From NCBI RefSeq assembly GCF_003261575.2, contig NZ_CP036175.1, forward strand, positions 4,216,001-4,280,000: 64,000 nt of DNA, read 5' to 3'. This DNA is from Klebsiella huaxiensis. GTDB lineage: Bacteria; Pseudomonadota; Gammaproteobacteria; Enterobacterales; Enterobacteriaceae. The notes below the pieces were generated by a model, which saw only the letters and a program-made list of their open reading frames with translations, was not told where the DNA came from and ran no database searches. Both the position numbers and the translations under genes were made by a program. Of the stretch, positions 52,545 through 61,258 are shown piece after piece; within the stretch, counting starts at the first letter, position 1; the number at the start of each line of letters is the position of its first letter.

Positions 52545-53300
52545 TTATGCCCCCAGCGTCGAGCCGCCGTCCACCACGATATCCTGTAGCGTGATATGGC
52601 TGGCGTGGGCGGAAGCGAGGAACAGAATCGTGTTGGCAATTTCCTGCGGGCGGGCAATTTTCCCTAGCGGAATGCCCAGCTTAAACTGCTCGCCAAAGCC
52701 GCGAATACGCTGCTGTTCAGCATCGTCGCTGACCCACAGCGTCCGCTGCATATCGGTATCGGTCGAGCCAGGAGAGACCAGATTACAGCGCACGCCGCTG
52801 CCCGCCAGCTCCAGACCGACGGTCAATGCCAGGCTCTTCAGCGCCGCTTTCGAAGCACCGTAAGCGCTCATGCCGATACGCGGGGTATGTGCGGCGTCGG
52901 AAGCCACGGTGACAATCGCTCCGCCCTTCTGGCGGCGGAACTGCGCCATCGTCTGCTGAAACAGGTTAAACGCCCCGCCGACGTTGACGGCAAAGGTCTG
53001 CTGCCAGTCTTCCAGACTCAGCGTATCGGTCGCCCCCATGCGCAAAATTCCGGCAGCGTTGACCAGCACATCCAGTCGCTCGATGTTATCCAGCAGGCGG
53101 CCGCAGACCTGCGCCACCTGCTGCGCGTCGGCAACGTTCAGCGTCTCGGTAGCAAAGGGGTAGTTTTCGCCGTCAAACGCCAGATCAAAACCGGTTACCA
53201 TCGCCCCGGCTTCAACAAACGCCAGCGCGGTCGCATAACCGATACCTTTGCCCGCGCCGGTTACCCACACGGTCTGGCCGTGAAAATCTAATCCAGACAT
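52545..53300 (-). CDS. entA: EntA, 2,3-dihydro-2,3-dihydroxybenzoate dehydrogenase
   Basis: 251 aa short-chain dehydrogenase from the ATG at 53300, which overlaps the entB stop by one base (TAATG). NAD site VTGAGKGIGYATALAF (residues about 11-26), NAAGILRMG, and the catalytic SDAAHTPRIGMSAYGASKAAL (Ser ... YxxxK). It oxidises the dihydrodiol to 2,3-dihydroxybenzoate. Confidence 0.96.
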   Translation of the reverse strand: MSGLDFHGQTVWVTGAGKGIGYATALAFVEAGAMVTGFDLAFDGENYPFATETLNVADAQQVAQVCGRLLDNIERLDVLVNAAGILRMGATDTLSLEDWQQTFAVNVGGAFNLFQQTMAQFRRQKGGAIVTVASDAAHTPRIGMSAYGASKAALKSLALTVGLELAGSGVRCNLVSPGSTDTDMQRTLWVSDDAEQQRIRGFGEQFKLGIPLGKIARPQEIANTILFLASAHASHITLQDIVVDGGSTLGA

Positions 53301-54151
53301 TATTTCACCTCGCGGGAAAGCAGCGTCCACCAGGCATCAATGGTCGGATTTTTCGCCAGTACCACGAAATCGATATCGCCGTGCACTTTACGCCAGCGGG
53401 CGGCTAGCGCCATCATGCGCACCGAATCCAGACCGTAGTCGATCAGATTTTCATCATCCATTGGCTCGTCGGATTCATCCAGCAGCGGCAACACCAGCGC
53501 GCGCAGCGCGGCTTTCGACGCCGGTAGCGGCAGCAGCTCTTCGGTCATCACCACCCGACCGGAGCGACCCGCGACGTATTTCAGCGCCATCAGGTGCTCT
53601 TCACGACTAAAATCAGCCAGCGCATCGGCGACGAAGAACGGCTTTATATCGCGCATAAACGCATCGGTCGCCGTCGTCATACAGCCGATATGAGCGTAAA
53701 CACCGGTAATGATCAGCTGATCGCGACCGGCTTCTTTCAGCATCTCTTCCAGCGGCGAACGATGGAACGCACTGTAGCGCCACTTCACCAGCACGGTGTC
53801 GTTGTCGTCCGGCGCCAGCGCGGCGATCACCTGCTGCTGTTCCGGAGAGCGGGTAAGGCCCGGACCCCACATATCGTTCAGCAGCGCGCGGTCTTCATCG
53901 CTCTGCTCTTTCGGCTGTGCGGTGTAAAACACCGGAATGTTATTCTGTTTGCAGAAATCGCGCAGGGCAGCAATGTTGGCCACCACTTTCTCCATCATCG
54001 CGCTGTTTTCGCCCCAGAAATTGAGGAAATATTCCTGCATATCATGGATCAACAGCGCGGCACGGGACGGCTCAAATGCCCAGCTCACTTTGTTCGCCGG
54101 GATATCGCTGGCTTCCGGCAGCGCGTAAGCCTGTAATTTAGGAATTGCCAT
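53300..54151 (-). CDS. entB: EntB, isochorismatase with aryl-carrier domain
   Basis: 283 aa. The N-terminal isochorismatase domain (about 1-205) has LIHDMQEYFLNFW with the catalytic Asp and GVYAHIGCMTTATDAFMRD. The C-terminal ArCP has the phosphopantetheine Ser S243 in YGLDSVRMMAL. Cleaves isochorismate and carries the activated DHB to EntF. Confidence 0.96.
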   Translation of the reverse strand: MAIPKLQAYALPEASDIPANKVSWAFEPSRAALLIHDMQEYFLNFWGENSAMMEKVVANIAALRDFCKQNNIPVFYTAQPKEQSDEDRALLNDMWGPGLTRSPEQQQVIAALAPDDNDTVLVKWRYSAFHRSPLEEMLKEAGRDQLIITGVYAHIGCMTTATDAFMRDIKPFFVADALADFSREEHLMALKYVAGRSGRVVMTEELLPLPASKAALRALVLPLLDESDEPMDDENLIDYGLDSVRMMALAARWRKVHGDIDFVVLAKNPTIDAWWTLLSREVK

Positions 54152-54164
54152 TCTGTCTTCTCCT

Positions 54165-55775
54165 TCAGCCCAGCTTGCGTTCAGCCAGCCACTGACGTAA
54201 TTGTTTTTTATCGACTTTGCCCACCGGCGTCAGCGGCAGCGCGTCAACGCACTCCACGCGGTCCGGAAGTTTAAATTCTGCGACCCCTTGTTCGCGCAGG
54301 AAGCGGCGTACCGCCACCGCGCGCAGAGGCTCTTTCACTACCAGATACGCACAGCTCTTTTCGCCCAACAGGCTGTCTTCCATGCTGACCAGCGCAACGT
54401 GGATCACCGCAGGATGGCGCAGCAGCAGGTTTTCGATCTCTTCCGCCGCGATCTTTTCACCGCCGCGGTTGATCTGATCTTTTTCCCGACCCTGCACAGT
54501 GATGTAACCGTCCTCGTCGATCGAAATCAGATCGCCCGAGCAGTAGAAACCGTCGGCATCAAACGCTTCGGCATTGTGCTGCGGGCTTTTGTAGTAGCCG
54601 CGGAAGGTATAGGGACCACGGGTCATCAGACGCCCCACTTCACCGCGCGGCAGCGGATTGCCATCGGCATCGGCCACCCACACTTCATCATCCGGGCACA
54701 TCGGGCAGCCCTGGGTGTTGATAATGCGATCCGGGCTGTCGTTGAGGCGGGTGTAGTTCACCAACCCTTCAGCCATGCCGAAGACCTGCTGAAGCTGGCA
54801 ACCAATTTCCGCCGGAATACGGGCGGCCAGCGTCGCGGACAGGCGCGCTCCGCCAACCTGCAACAACCGCAACGATTGCAATTGGGTATTACTGCCGGAA
54901 TCATGGATCTCCTGTAGCCACAGGCTCACCGCAGGCGGCACCAGCGAGGTCAGGTTAATCTGATGTTTTTCGATCAGCGGGAAGCACAGCGTCGCGCTCG
55001 GATCATGCGCCAGCACCACTACGCCACCGGCGAGGAACACGCCTAATGAACCCGGCGAACTCATCGCGTAATTGTGAGCAGCGGGAAGCGCGTTCAGATA
55101 GCGCGTTTCGGCGCTCACGCCGCACAGCTCATTGCTGCGGCGAATGCTGTAGTCATAATCGTTATGCGTGCGCGGGATCAGCTTCGGCGTGCCGGTGCTG
55201 CCGCCGGAAAGCTGGAAAAACGCCACTTCATCGGCAGGCGTCGGATTCGCCACGAAATTATCGGCCGGCTGTTCGATGGCCGCCGTCAGGCTCTGCTCGC
55301 CGTTATCGTTCAGCAGCAGCGCCACGCGTACCGACGGATGCTGCTCAACAAAAGCGTTAAGAAAAGCATCATCAGCAAACAGCGCGTGTTCACGATCGGC
55401 AATCAACAAAGCGGGTTCAATCTGCGTGGCGTAGGCGTTCAGCTCGCTGCGCTGATGGCTGAAAAGCGCGTTGACCGGCGCAACGCCGATACGCAATAGC
55501 GCAAACAGCGTAATGTAAAACTCGGCAACGTTACCTAGCTGTACCAGCGCCGTTTCGCCGCGCTTCAGGCCCTGACGTTGCAGCGAAGAACCGAGGTTAT
55601 CCACCCGGCGGTTGAATTCACGGTAGCTATAGATTTTGTCGCCATCGATAATAGCGGCGGCATCATTTTCCGCATGGCGGGTAATCAGATTGGTGAGCGG
55701 CAGATCCTGCCAGTAACCTTTTTGCCGATAGCGGGCCGCGAAATCTTCCGGCCAGCGGTTAAACTCGATCATCAT
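54165..55775 (-). CDS. entE: EntE, 2,3-dihydroxybenzoate-AMP ligase
   Basis: 536 aa adenylation enzyme. The AMP-binding core SGGSTGTPKLIPRTHNDYDY, ELCGV, and the C-terminal GREKDQINRGGEKIAAEEIE are visible. It activates DHB and loads EntB. Of two consecutive ATG codons, the second (55772) has better spacing to AAGGG. Confidence 0.96.
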   Translation of the reverse strand: MMIEFNRWPEDFAARYRQKGYWQDLPLTNLITRHAENDAAAIIDGDKIYSYREFNRRVDNLGSSLQRQGLKRGETALVQLGNVAEFYITLFALLRIGVAPVNALFSHQRSELNAYATQIEPALLIADREHALFADDAFLNAFVEQHPSVRVALLLNDNGEQSLTAAIEQPADNFVANPTPADEVAFFQLSGGSTGTPKLIPRTHNDYDYSIRRSNELCGVSAETRYLNALPAAHNYAMSSPGSLGVFLAGGVVVLAHDPSATLCFPLIEKHQINLTSLVPPAVSLWLQEIHDSGSNTQLQSLRLLQVGGARLSATLAARIPAEIGCQLQQVFGMAEGLVNYTRLNDSPDRIINTQGCPMCPDDEVWVADADGNPLPRGEVGRLMTRGPYTFRGYYKSPQHNAEAFDADGFYCSGDLISIDEDGYITVQGREKDQINRGGEKIAAEEIENLLLRHPAVIHVALVSMEDSLLGEKSCAYLVVKEPLRAVAVRRFLREQGVAEFKLPDRVECVDALPLTPVGKVDKKQLRQWLAERKLG

Positions 55776-55781
55776 AGTCCC

Positions 55782-56957
55782 TTATTGCAAGCCGAATACG
55801 TTCAGCATGGTAGTCAGTTTGACGCCGGTTTCGCGCCACTCGCCCAGCGGCGAAGAGGCCGGAACGATACCTGCGCCGGCAAATAGCCGCAGGGTGCGCT
55901 GATGCAAGCGCGCGCAGCGGATTGTCACCACCCACTCGCCGTTGCCTTCGTCATCACACCAGCCGACAATGCCGCCGAACAGCTGGCGGTCAAATGGCTC
56001 CAGTTCGTTAATCAGGCGTTTCGCCACCTGATGCGGGAAGCCGCTCAGCGCCGGGGTCGGATGCAGCAGACAGGCCAGCGACATGGCGTTTTCTGTTGCC
56101 AGCGCGGTGCCCTGGATCTGCGTTGCCAGATGCCACAGGGTCGGCGTCGTAATCAGTTGTGGGGAGTCCGGCAGGGAAAGCTCGCTGCTGCGCGGCGTTA
56201 ATACGGCTTTCATCGCCTGGGTGACCAGGTCGTGCTCATGGCGGTCTTTTGCCGACGCCAGCAGCTTATGCCCCGCTTCGCGATCCAGCACATCATCTGG
56301 CTGACGGCGGGCCGAACCGGCCAGCGGCACCGAGCTAAAATGCGCCCCTTCTTTACGCAGCAGCAGTTCCGGGCTGGCGCCCAACAGCACGCCGCCGTCT
56401 GATAACGGCACGTGAAAATTAAAGCTGGCCGGGTTCTGGGCGATCAGCCGTTCAAGCAGCGCACCGCTATCAACCCGTTCGCGAGTGGTGATATCGATCA
56501 GGCGCGACAGGACAACTTTGTCCACTTCCGGCGTTGCGGTTAGAGCCGCAGCGCGCTCAACCATCGCCATAAAGGTGTCCTGCTCGGGGATCTCCTGGCG
56601 CTGAACAACATCCATCGGCGTTTGGTTTGATGCATAACGCGCGGAGTGCTGTTTTTCAGTGCGGGAAAACGCTTCCCAGCGCTCGGGGATAAACAGCTCG
56701 GACGGCTCATTGGTGTCGAACGGGATAGCGCCAACCATTACCGGCTTTGCAATCCCCGCAGCCCGCGCGGCTTTAAACGCGGCCGCCATTTTGCGCTGGA
56801 ACTCCCCGTCCAGGTTATCGCCATCGGCGGCAGGGTGCGAAAAACGACTAAAGCAGCCAGATGTTCTGAAACTGCGGTACGGCGACATAAAGAAGAAGCT
56901 TTCCGGCGGCAGGGTCATTTTTTTCTCCCGAACATCCTCAGCCAAAGACGTTTCCAT
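55782..56957 (-). CDS. entC: EntC, isochorismate synthase
   Basis: 391 aa from the ATG at 56957, preceded by GGAGGATGAT; an ATG four codons earlier sits over that SD and is unlikely. Chorismate-binding fold: PVMVGAIPFDTNEPSELFIP, VDKVVLSRLIDI and the signature LLHPTPALSGFPHQVAKRLI with the catalytic residues. It starts enterobactin synthesis from chorismate. A Fur-box-like sequence lies about 24-47 bp upstream. Confidence 0.96.
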   Translation of the reverse strand: METSLAEDVREKKMTLPPESFFFMSPYRSFRTSGCFSRFSHPAADGDNLDGEFQRKMAAAFKAARAAGIAKPVMVGAIPFDTNEPSELFIPERWEAFSRTEKQHSARYASNQTPMDVVQRQEIPEQDTFMAMVERAAALTATPEVDKVVLSRLIDITTRERVDSGALLERLIAQNPASFNFHVPLSDGGVLLGASPELLLRKEGAHFSSVPLAGSARRQPDDVLDREAGHKLLASAKDRHEHDLVTQAMKAVLTPRSSELSLPDSPQLITTPTLWHLATQIQGTALATENAMSLACLLHPTPALSGFPHQVAKRLINELEPFDRQLFGGIVGWCDDEGNGEWVVTIRCARLHQRTLRLFAGAGIVPASSPLGEWRETGVKLTTMLNVFGLQ

Positions 56958-56980
56958 ATCATCCTCCAAAAAACGATAAA

Positions 56981-57004
56981 GATATTACGAATAATTATCA
57001 TTTA
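56981..57004. promoter_or_regulatory. Fur-box-like sequence upstream of entC
   Basis: GATATTACGAATAATTATCATTTA, broken here by the reader into GATATTACGAAT and AATTATCATTTA, contains NAT-rich hexamers like GATAAT/ATTATC in both orientations, just before entC. Fur repression of entCEBAH is well known. Confidence 0.55.
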
Positions 57005-57073
57005 TATTTTGGTTGGCTAACCTAAAAGGTATTGCTCTACATGTCAACCGTACAGGTAGCATGTTGTGCTACT

Positions 57074-57264
57074 TATACCCGTCATACTTCAAGTTGCAGG
57101 TGTGTTGGCAGCGTTCGCTCACCCGAATCACTTACTACAGTAAGCTCATCGGGATTCGTTCACTTGCCGCGTTACTCGGCCTACGGCCTCGCCCCTGCGG
57201 GGCCAGCGCAAGCGCTGTTCAAAGCACAAGTGCTTTGTCCTGCAACTCGAATTATTAGGGTATA
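57074..57264. repeat. ERIC element carrying an internal insert
   Basis: Ends TATACCC ... GGGTATA with the familiar inner text CGTCATACTTCAAGTTGCAG and CTGCAACTCGAATTATT. The canonical element is about 127 bp; this one is 191 bp, with roughly 68 extra bases at 57171-57238 that contain GGCCTACGGCC-, GCCCCTGCGGGGC- and GCACAAGTGC-type palindromes. It lies between the two Fur-like sites of entC and fepB. Confidence 0.85.
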
Positions 57265-57290
57265 GACTTGCATCCACGCGGCGCAAAGCT

Positions 57291-57309
57291 GAAAATGAGA
57301 AGCATTTAT
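57291..57309. promoter_or_regulatory. Candidate Fur box upstream of fepB
   Basis: GAAAATGAGAAGCATTTAT matches GATAATGATAATCATTATC at about 13 of 19 positions and is placed 26 bp before the fepB GTG. Confidence 0.6.
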
Positions 57310-57334
57310 CACAACTTAATCAGGATGCGAATAC

Positions 57335-58294
57335 GTGAATTTCTCCACTTTTTGCCGCCGTACTCTCCTCGCCAGCGGTCTGGCGCTTTTAGGAATTAGC
57401 TCAGCGCTGGCGGCAGACTGGCCGCGACAGATTACCGACAGCCGCGGAACGCATACGCTGGAAAGCCAGCCGCTGCGCATTGTCTCCACCAGCGTAACGC
57501 TGACCGGCTCGCTGCTGGCGATTGACGCGCCGGTGGTCGCCAGCGGGGCCACCACGCCGAATAACCGTGTCGCCGATGGCCAGGGGTTTTTGCGCCAGTG
57601 GAGTGATGTAGCGAAAGCGCGCAAGCTGGCGCGACTTTATATTGGCGAACCGAGCGCTGAGGCCGTCGCTGCCCAAATGCCGGACCTGATACTGATTAGC
57701 GCCACCGGCGGCGATTCGGCGATGACGCTCTACGATCAGCTTTCAACCATCGCCCCGACGCTCATCATTAACTACGATGATAAAAGCTGGCAGGCGCTGC
57801 TGACCCAGTTAGGCAATATCACCGGCCATGAAAAACAGGCGGCGGAACGAATTGCTGAATTCGATAAACAGCTGGCGGCGCTAAAAGAAAAAATGAAGCT
57901 GCCGCCGCAGCCGGTCACCGCGCTGGTCTACACCGCAGCGGCTCATAGCGCCAATATCTGGACCAAAGAATCCGCTCAGGGGCAGATGCTCGAACAGCTG
58001 GGCTTTACCCTCGCCGACCTGCCCGCCGGGCTACATGCCAGCCAGAGCCAGGGAAAACGCCATGATATTGTGCAGTTGGGTGGGGAGAATTTAGCCGCCG
58101 GGCTTAACGGCAAGAGCCTGTTCCTGTTCGCCGGAGATCAAAAAGACGCCGATGCCATTTACGCCAACCCTCTGCTGTCGCATCTGCCTGCGGTTGAAGG
58201 CAAACGCGTTTATCCGCTGGGGACCGAAACCTTCCGCCTTGATTACTACAGCGCCCTGCTGGTACTGCAACGGTTATCAACGCTCTTTGGTTAA
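57335..58294 (+). CDS. fepB: FepB, ferric-enterobactin periplasmic binding protein
   Basis: 319 aa from a GTG with AGGATG upstream. Signal peptide ends ALA/ADWPRQ. The mature sequence (DSRGTHTLESQPLRIVSTSV, GEPSAEAVAAQMPDLILISA, GTETFRLDYYSALLVLQRL) is very close to E. coli FepB. It delivers ferric enterobactin from FepA to FepDGC. Divergent from entC. Confidence 0.96.
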   Translation: MNFSTFCRRTLLASGLALLGISSALAADWPRQITDSRGTHTLESQPLRIVSTSVTLTGSLLAIDAPVVASGATTPNNRVADGQGFLRQWSDVAKARKLARLYIGEPSAEAVAAQMPDLILISATGGDSAMTLYDQLSTIAPTLIINYDDKSWQALLTQLGNITGHEKQAAERIAEFDKQLAALKEKMKLPPQPVTALVYTAAAHSANIWTKESAQGQMLEQLGFTLADLPAGLHASQSQGKRHDIVQLGGENLAAGLNGKSLFLFAGDQKDADAIYANPLLSHLPAVEGKRVYPLGTETFRLDYYSALLVLQRLSTLFG

Positions 58295-58552
58295 CATCAT
58301 CGTCCCGGCGCATGCCGCCGGGATATCATAAGGCGTCATTTCCAACATCATCTATTTGTTATAAAAGCACTTTATTATTTATATCCAGCCCAAACACCTC
58401 ATCGCCATACTCTTTCCTCAGCCGAAATATCATCGTTTTTTGTGTTGTTAGGACCAAGACAACGAATAGACAGAACCGTCAGTAAACCATGCGCCAAAAG
58501 CGGCTATTGAACTGATGCTCCCACGTTCGTTTTTCCAGCGAAAAATCGTCCA
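58295..58552. other. Gap after fepB without a complete gene
   Basis: About 260 bp of mixed composition leading into the chitin-binding remnant. No gene or RNA is recognised; it may be eroded remains of the upstream part of that gene. Confidence 0.45.
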
Positions 58553-58708
58553 ATGAAGATACAAGACGACCTGAGCTACAGCTGGGGCTCTTTCGAAACC
58601 GTGAGCTGGAAAGGCCATAACTACCAGGTGAAATGGTGGTCTACGGGCGACCAGCCGGACACGAACTGCGGTCAGGGCGCGGTCTGGACCGACCTCGGCG
58701 CATACTAA
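58553..58708 (+). pseudogene. C-terminal remnant with a chitin-binding (CBM5/12) module
   Basis: A 51-codon frame reads DDLSYSWGSFETVSWKGHNY then QVKWWSTGDQPDTN and ends AVWTDLGAY. The WKGHNYQVKWWSTGDQP and final VWTDLG pattern is the type 5/12 chitin-binding fold found at the C terminus of bacterial chitinases and chitin-active enzymes. Only this last module is left, with no SD or signal peptide, followed by an intact terminator. It is best read as the tail of a deleted chitinase-like gene. Confidence 0.72.
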
Positions 58709-58738
58709 GCGTTAACCCTCACCGACGATTGATAACAG

Positions 58739-58763
58739 GCCCCGAAGCCATTCGGGGCTTTTT
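58739..58763 (+). terminator. Terminator after the chitin-binding remnant
   Basis: Perfect 8-bp stem GCCCCGAA / TTCGGGGC with loop GCCA and a TTTTTATT tail. Confidence 0.85.
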
Positions 58764-58796
58764 ATTATCGCTATTCTCGCCTCTCCGTTATTTTTC

Positions 58797-58884
58797 CCGG
58801 TGGCGCTGCGCTGACCGGGCTACGGGTTCACCGCCGTCTGCCGGTCAGGCAGCCCGGACAGGCGCAACGCGCCGCCTCCGGGAA
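58797..58884. repeat. REP/BIME-like repeat upstream of the entS 3' end
   Basis: CCCGGTGGCGCTGCGCTGAC, CCGGGCTACGGG, then GGCAGCCCGGACAGGCGC and GCCGCCTCCGGG; almost the same unit that is tandemly repeated at 63.1-63.8 kb. Confidence 0.75.
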
Positions 58885-58896
58885 AACCCAGCGTAT

Positions 58897-60138
58897 TTAA
58901 CTTTCGCTGACCACTTCCGGTCGCTGAAAACGGCGCAGTTCGCGCAACAGTCCTACCAGCACCACGCCAACAATCACCAGCGCCCAGCCGCTGGCGCTCG
59001 CCGAAGCCACCGGCGTCAGGATCGCGCCCAAGCCGCCGAGCAGCGCCGCGCCTATCGCATCGCCGGTCACGTTTTGCGCGGTCCACAAGCCGTTGATGCG
59101 CCCGAGCATGTTTTCCGGGGTTTGCGTCTGAATCAGCGTATATTGCAGCAGCGAGCTAATTGCGCTCAGCCAGCCAAACAGCGCCAGGCACAGCGCCCCC
59201 AGCTCCCACATGGGCATCAGGCTGAACAGCGCAATCGCTACAAACGAGCCGACGGTAGTTACCAGCATCAGCACGCCGGGTTTCGCCGTTTGCGCCAGCT
59301 GTCCACTGGTCAGCGCCCCCAGCGCTGCGCCCAGAGGGATCGCGGCATACAGCAGACCAATTTGCGATGCCGACATCTGCCAGCTTCCGGCCAACGCCGG
59401 ATAGAGTACGCGCACCGCGCTGGCCATCGTCAGCAAACCGCCGAGCAACGCAATGCCGCCGATAAGCGGGCTATTAAAGAGAAACGTCACTCCCGCCTTT
59501 AACGATTTAAGCGGATGTTCACGCGGCTGCGGAGGCGGCGCTAACTGCGGTAAACGCAGCAGCGTCAGAGTGGTAATAAAGGTCCCAGCCGCCGCCAGAC
59601 CGTAGTTCCAGGCGACCCCACCGGTGGCCAGCAGCAGGCCACCGATCATCGGAGAAATCACCGAGCCCAGGCGCACCGTCAGCATAGTGATCGCCCCCGC
59701 CTGCATCAGGTTCTCCCGCCCGACCAGCGCCGGAGTCGCCGCCAGCAGCGCAGTCACGCCAATGGAGGCAAACAGGCCGTCCCAGATTCCCAGCAGATAG
59801 ATAGCAATTAGCGACGGCTCCGGCAGCATGGCATTCAGGCACAGGCCGACGAAGCCAATCCCGCAGGTACCGCGCGCCAGCAGAATCAGGCGTTTGCGCT
59901 CATAGCGGTCGGCCAGCACGCCGCCGATCATCAGACCGACAAACATCGAACCGCCGGTTAAGGTCACCGACAGCCCAACCTGCCAGGTCGAGTGGGTCAT
60001 CATCTGGATTTGTACCGGGATCGCCACGCCCAGCAGGCCAAGCGACAGAATTGAGATAAAGCGGGCGATAAAGACGGCGCGAAAGGCCGGATGAGTTTTC
60101 AGCAAGCTGAGATTCAGCAGCCAGGATTGTCGGTTCAT
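58897..60138 (-). CDS. entS: EntS, enterobactin exporter (MFS)
   Basis: 413 aa with about 12 hydrophobic segments. N-terminal FRAVFIARFISILSLGLLGV and MIGGVLADRYERKRLILLAR (MFS motif A) match EntS (YbdA). Exports enterobactin across the inner membrane. Divergent from fepD, with a strong Fur box between. Confidence 0.95.
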   Translation of the reverse strand: MNRQSWLLNLSLLKTHPAFRAVFIARFISILSLGLLGVAIPVQIQMMTHSTWQVGLSVTLTGGSMFVGLMIGGVLADRYERKRLILLARGTCGIGFVGLCLNAMLPEPSLIAIYLLGIWDGLFASIGVTALLAATPALVGRENLMQAGAITMLTVRLGSVISPMIGGLLLATGGVAWNYGLAAAGTFITTLTLLRLPQLAPPPQPREHPLKSLKAGVTFLFNSPLIGGIALLGGLLTMASAVRVLYPALAGSWQMSASQIGLLYAAIPLGAALGALTSGQLAQTAKPGVLMLVTTVGSFVAIALFSLMPMWELGALCLALFGWLSAISSLLQYTLIQTQTPENMLGRINGLWTAQNVTGDAIGAALLGGLGAILTPVASASASGWALVIVGVVLVGLLRELRRFQRPEVVSES

Positions 60139-60207
60139 GACAGCGCCTTGTTATTATTTTCCATACCATTTTTATGGGTGCACATGCTAACATAACTGGA
60201 TAGAATC

Positions 60208-60232
60208 GATAACGATAATTACTATCATTATC
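60208..60232. promoter_or_regulatory. Strong Fur box between entS and fepD
   Basis: Within this stretch, the 19-mer at 60214-60232 (GATAATTACTATCATTATC) matches the Fur consensus at 16 of 19 positions, and GATAACGATAAT overlaps it upstream, giving a double site. It can repress both divergent units. Confidence 0.85.
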
Positions 60233-60250
60233 ATGTCAGGGATGTAAGCC

Positions 60251-61258
60251 ATGTCGTCTTCCACGACTGCGGTGCGCGCCTTTGCCGTACCGGGTCTTTT
60301 AATCGTTTTAATCATTGCTATTGCGCTCAGCCTGCTGATTGGTGCCAAACCCCTGCCGTTTAGCGTCGTTGTCGATGCCTTCACCGGCACCTGCCAGAGC
60401 GCCGATTGCACCATTGTCCTTGATGCCCGACTGCCGCGAACCCTCGCTGGACTGCTGGCGGGTGCCGCGCTGGGTCTGGCTGGGGCACTGATGCAAACGC
60501 TCACCCGTAATCCGCTTGCCGATCCGGGGATCCTCGGCGTTAACTCCGGGGCTAGTTTCGCCATCGTGCTGGGCGCGGCGCTATTTGGCATTTCATCACC
60601 GCAGGAGCAGTTGCTGATGGCCTTTTGCGGCGCGTTCGGCGCATCACTGCTGGTGGCCTTTACCGGCAGCCAGGGCGGCGGTCAGCTTAGCCCGGTCCGC
60701 CTGACGCTCGCGGGAGTCGCCCTGGCGGCGGTACTCGAAGGACTCTCCAGCGGTATTGCCTTGCTTAACCCCGACGTCTACGATCAGCTGCGCTTCTGGC
60801 AAGCGGGTTCACTGGACGTGCGCACGCTGCAAACCCTGAAAATCGTCCTGATTCCGGTCATTATCGCCGGGCTGGTCACGCTGCTGCTCAGCCGGGCATT
60901 AAATAGCCTGAGCCTCGGCAACGATACGGCAACCGCCCTAGGCAGCCGGGTCGCACGCACTCAACTGATTGGTCTGCTGGCGATTACCGTCCTGTGCGGT
61001 AGCGCCACGGCGGTGGTTGGGCCAATTGCCTTTATCGGCCTGATGATGCCGCATATGGCCCGCTGGCTGGTGGGAGCCGATCATCGCTGGTCGCTGCCGG
61101 TCACCCTACTGGCCACCCCTGCCCTGCTCTTGTTTGCCGATGTGCTTGGCCGCCTGCTGGTTCCCGGCGAGCTTCGTGTATCGGTGGTCAGCGCCTTTAT
61201 CGGCGCGCCGGTTCTGATCTGGCTGGTGCGCCGCCAGCCGCGCGGAGGTGGGATGTGA
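60251..61258 (+). CDS. fepD: FepD, ferric-enterobactin permease
   Basis: 335 aa FecCD-family permease with about ten hydrophobic segments; RLPRTLAGLLAGAALGLAGA and NPLADPGILGVNSGA are family signatures. Its stop overlaps the fepG GTG start (GTGA). Pairs with FepG. Confidence 0.96.
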   Translation: MSSSTTAVRAFAVPGLLIVLIIAIALSLLIGAKPLPFSVVVDAFTGTCQSADCTIVLDARLPRTLAGLLAGAALGLAGALMQTLTRNPLADPGILGVNSGASFAIVLGAALFGISSPQEQLLMAFCGAFGASLLVAFTGSQGGGQLSPVRLTLAGVALAAVLEGLSSGIALLNPDVYDQLRFWQAGSLDVRTLQTLKIVLIPVIIAGLVTLLLSRALNSLSLGNDTATALGSRVARTQLIGLLAITVLCGSATAVVGPIAFIGLMMPHMARWLVGADHRWSLPVTLLATPALLLFADVLGRLLVPGELRVSVVSAFIGAPVLIWLVRRQPRGGGM

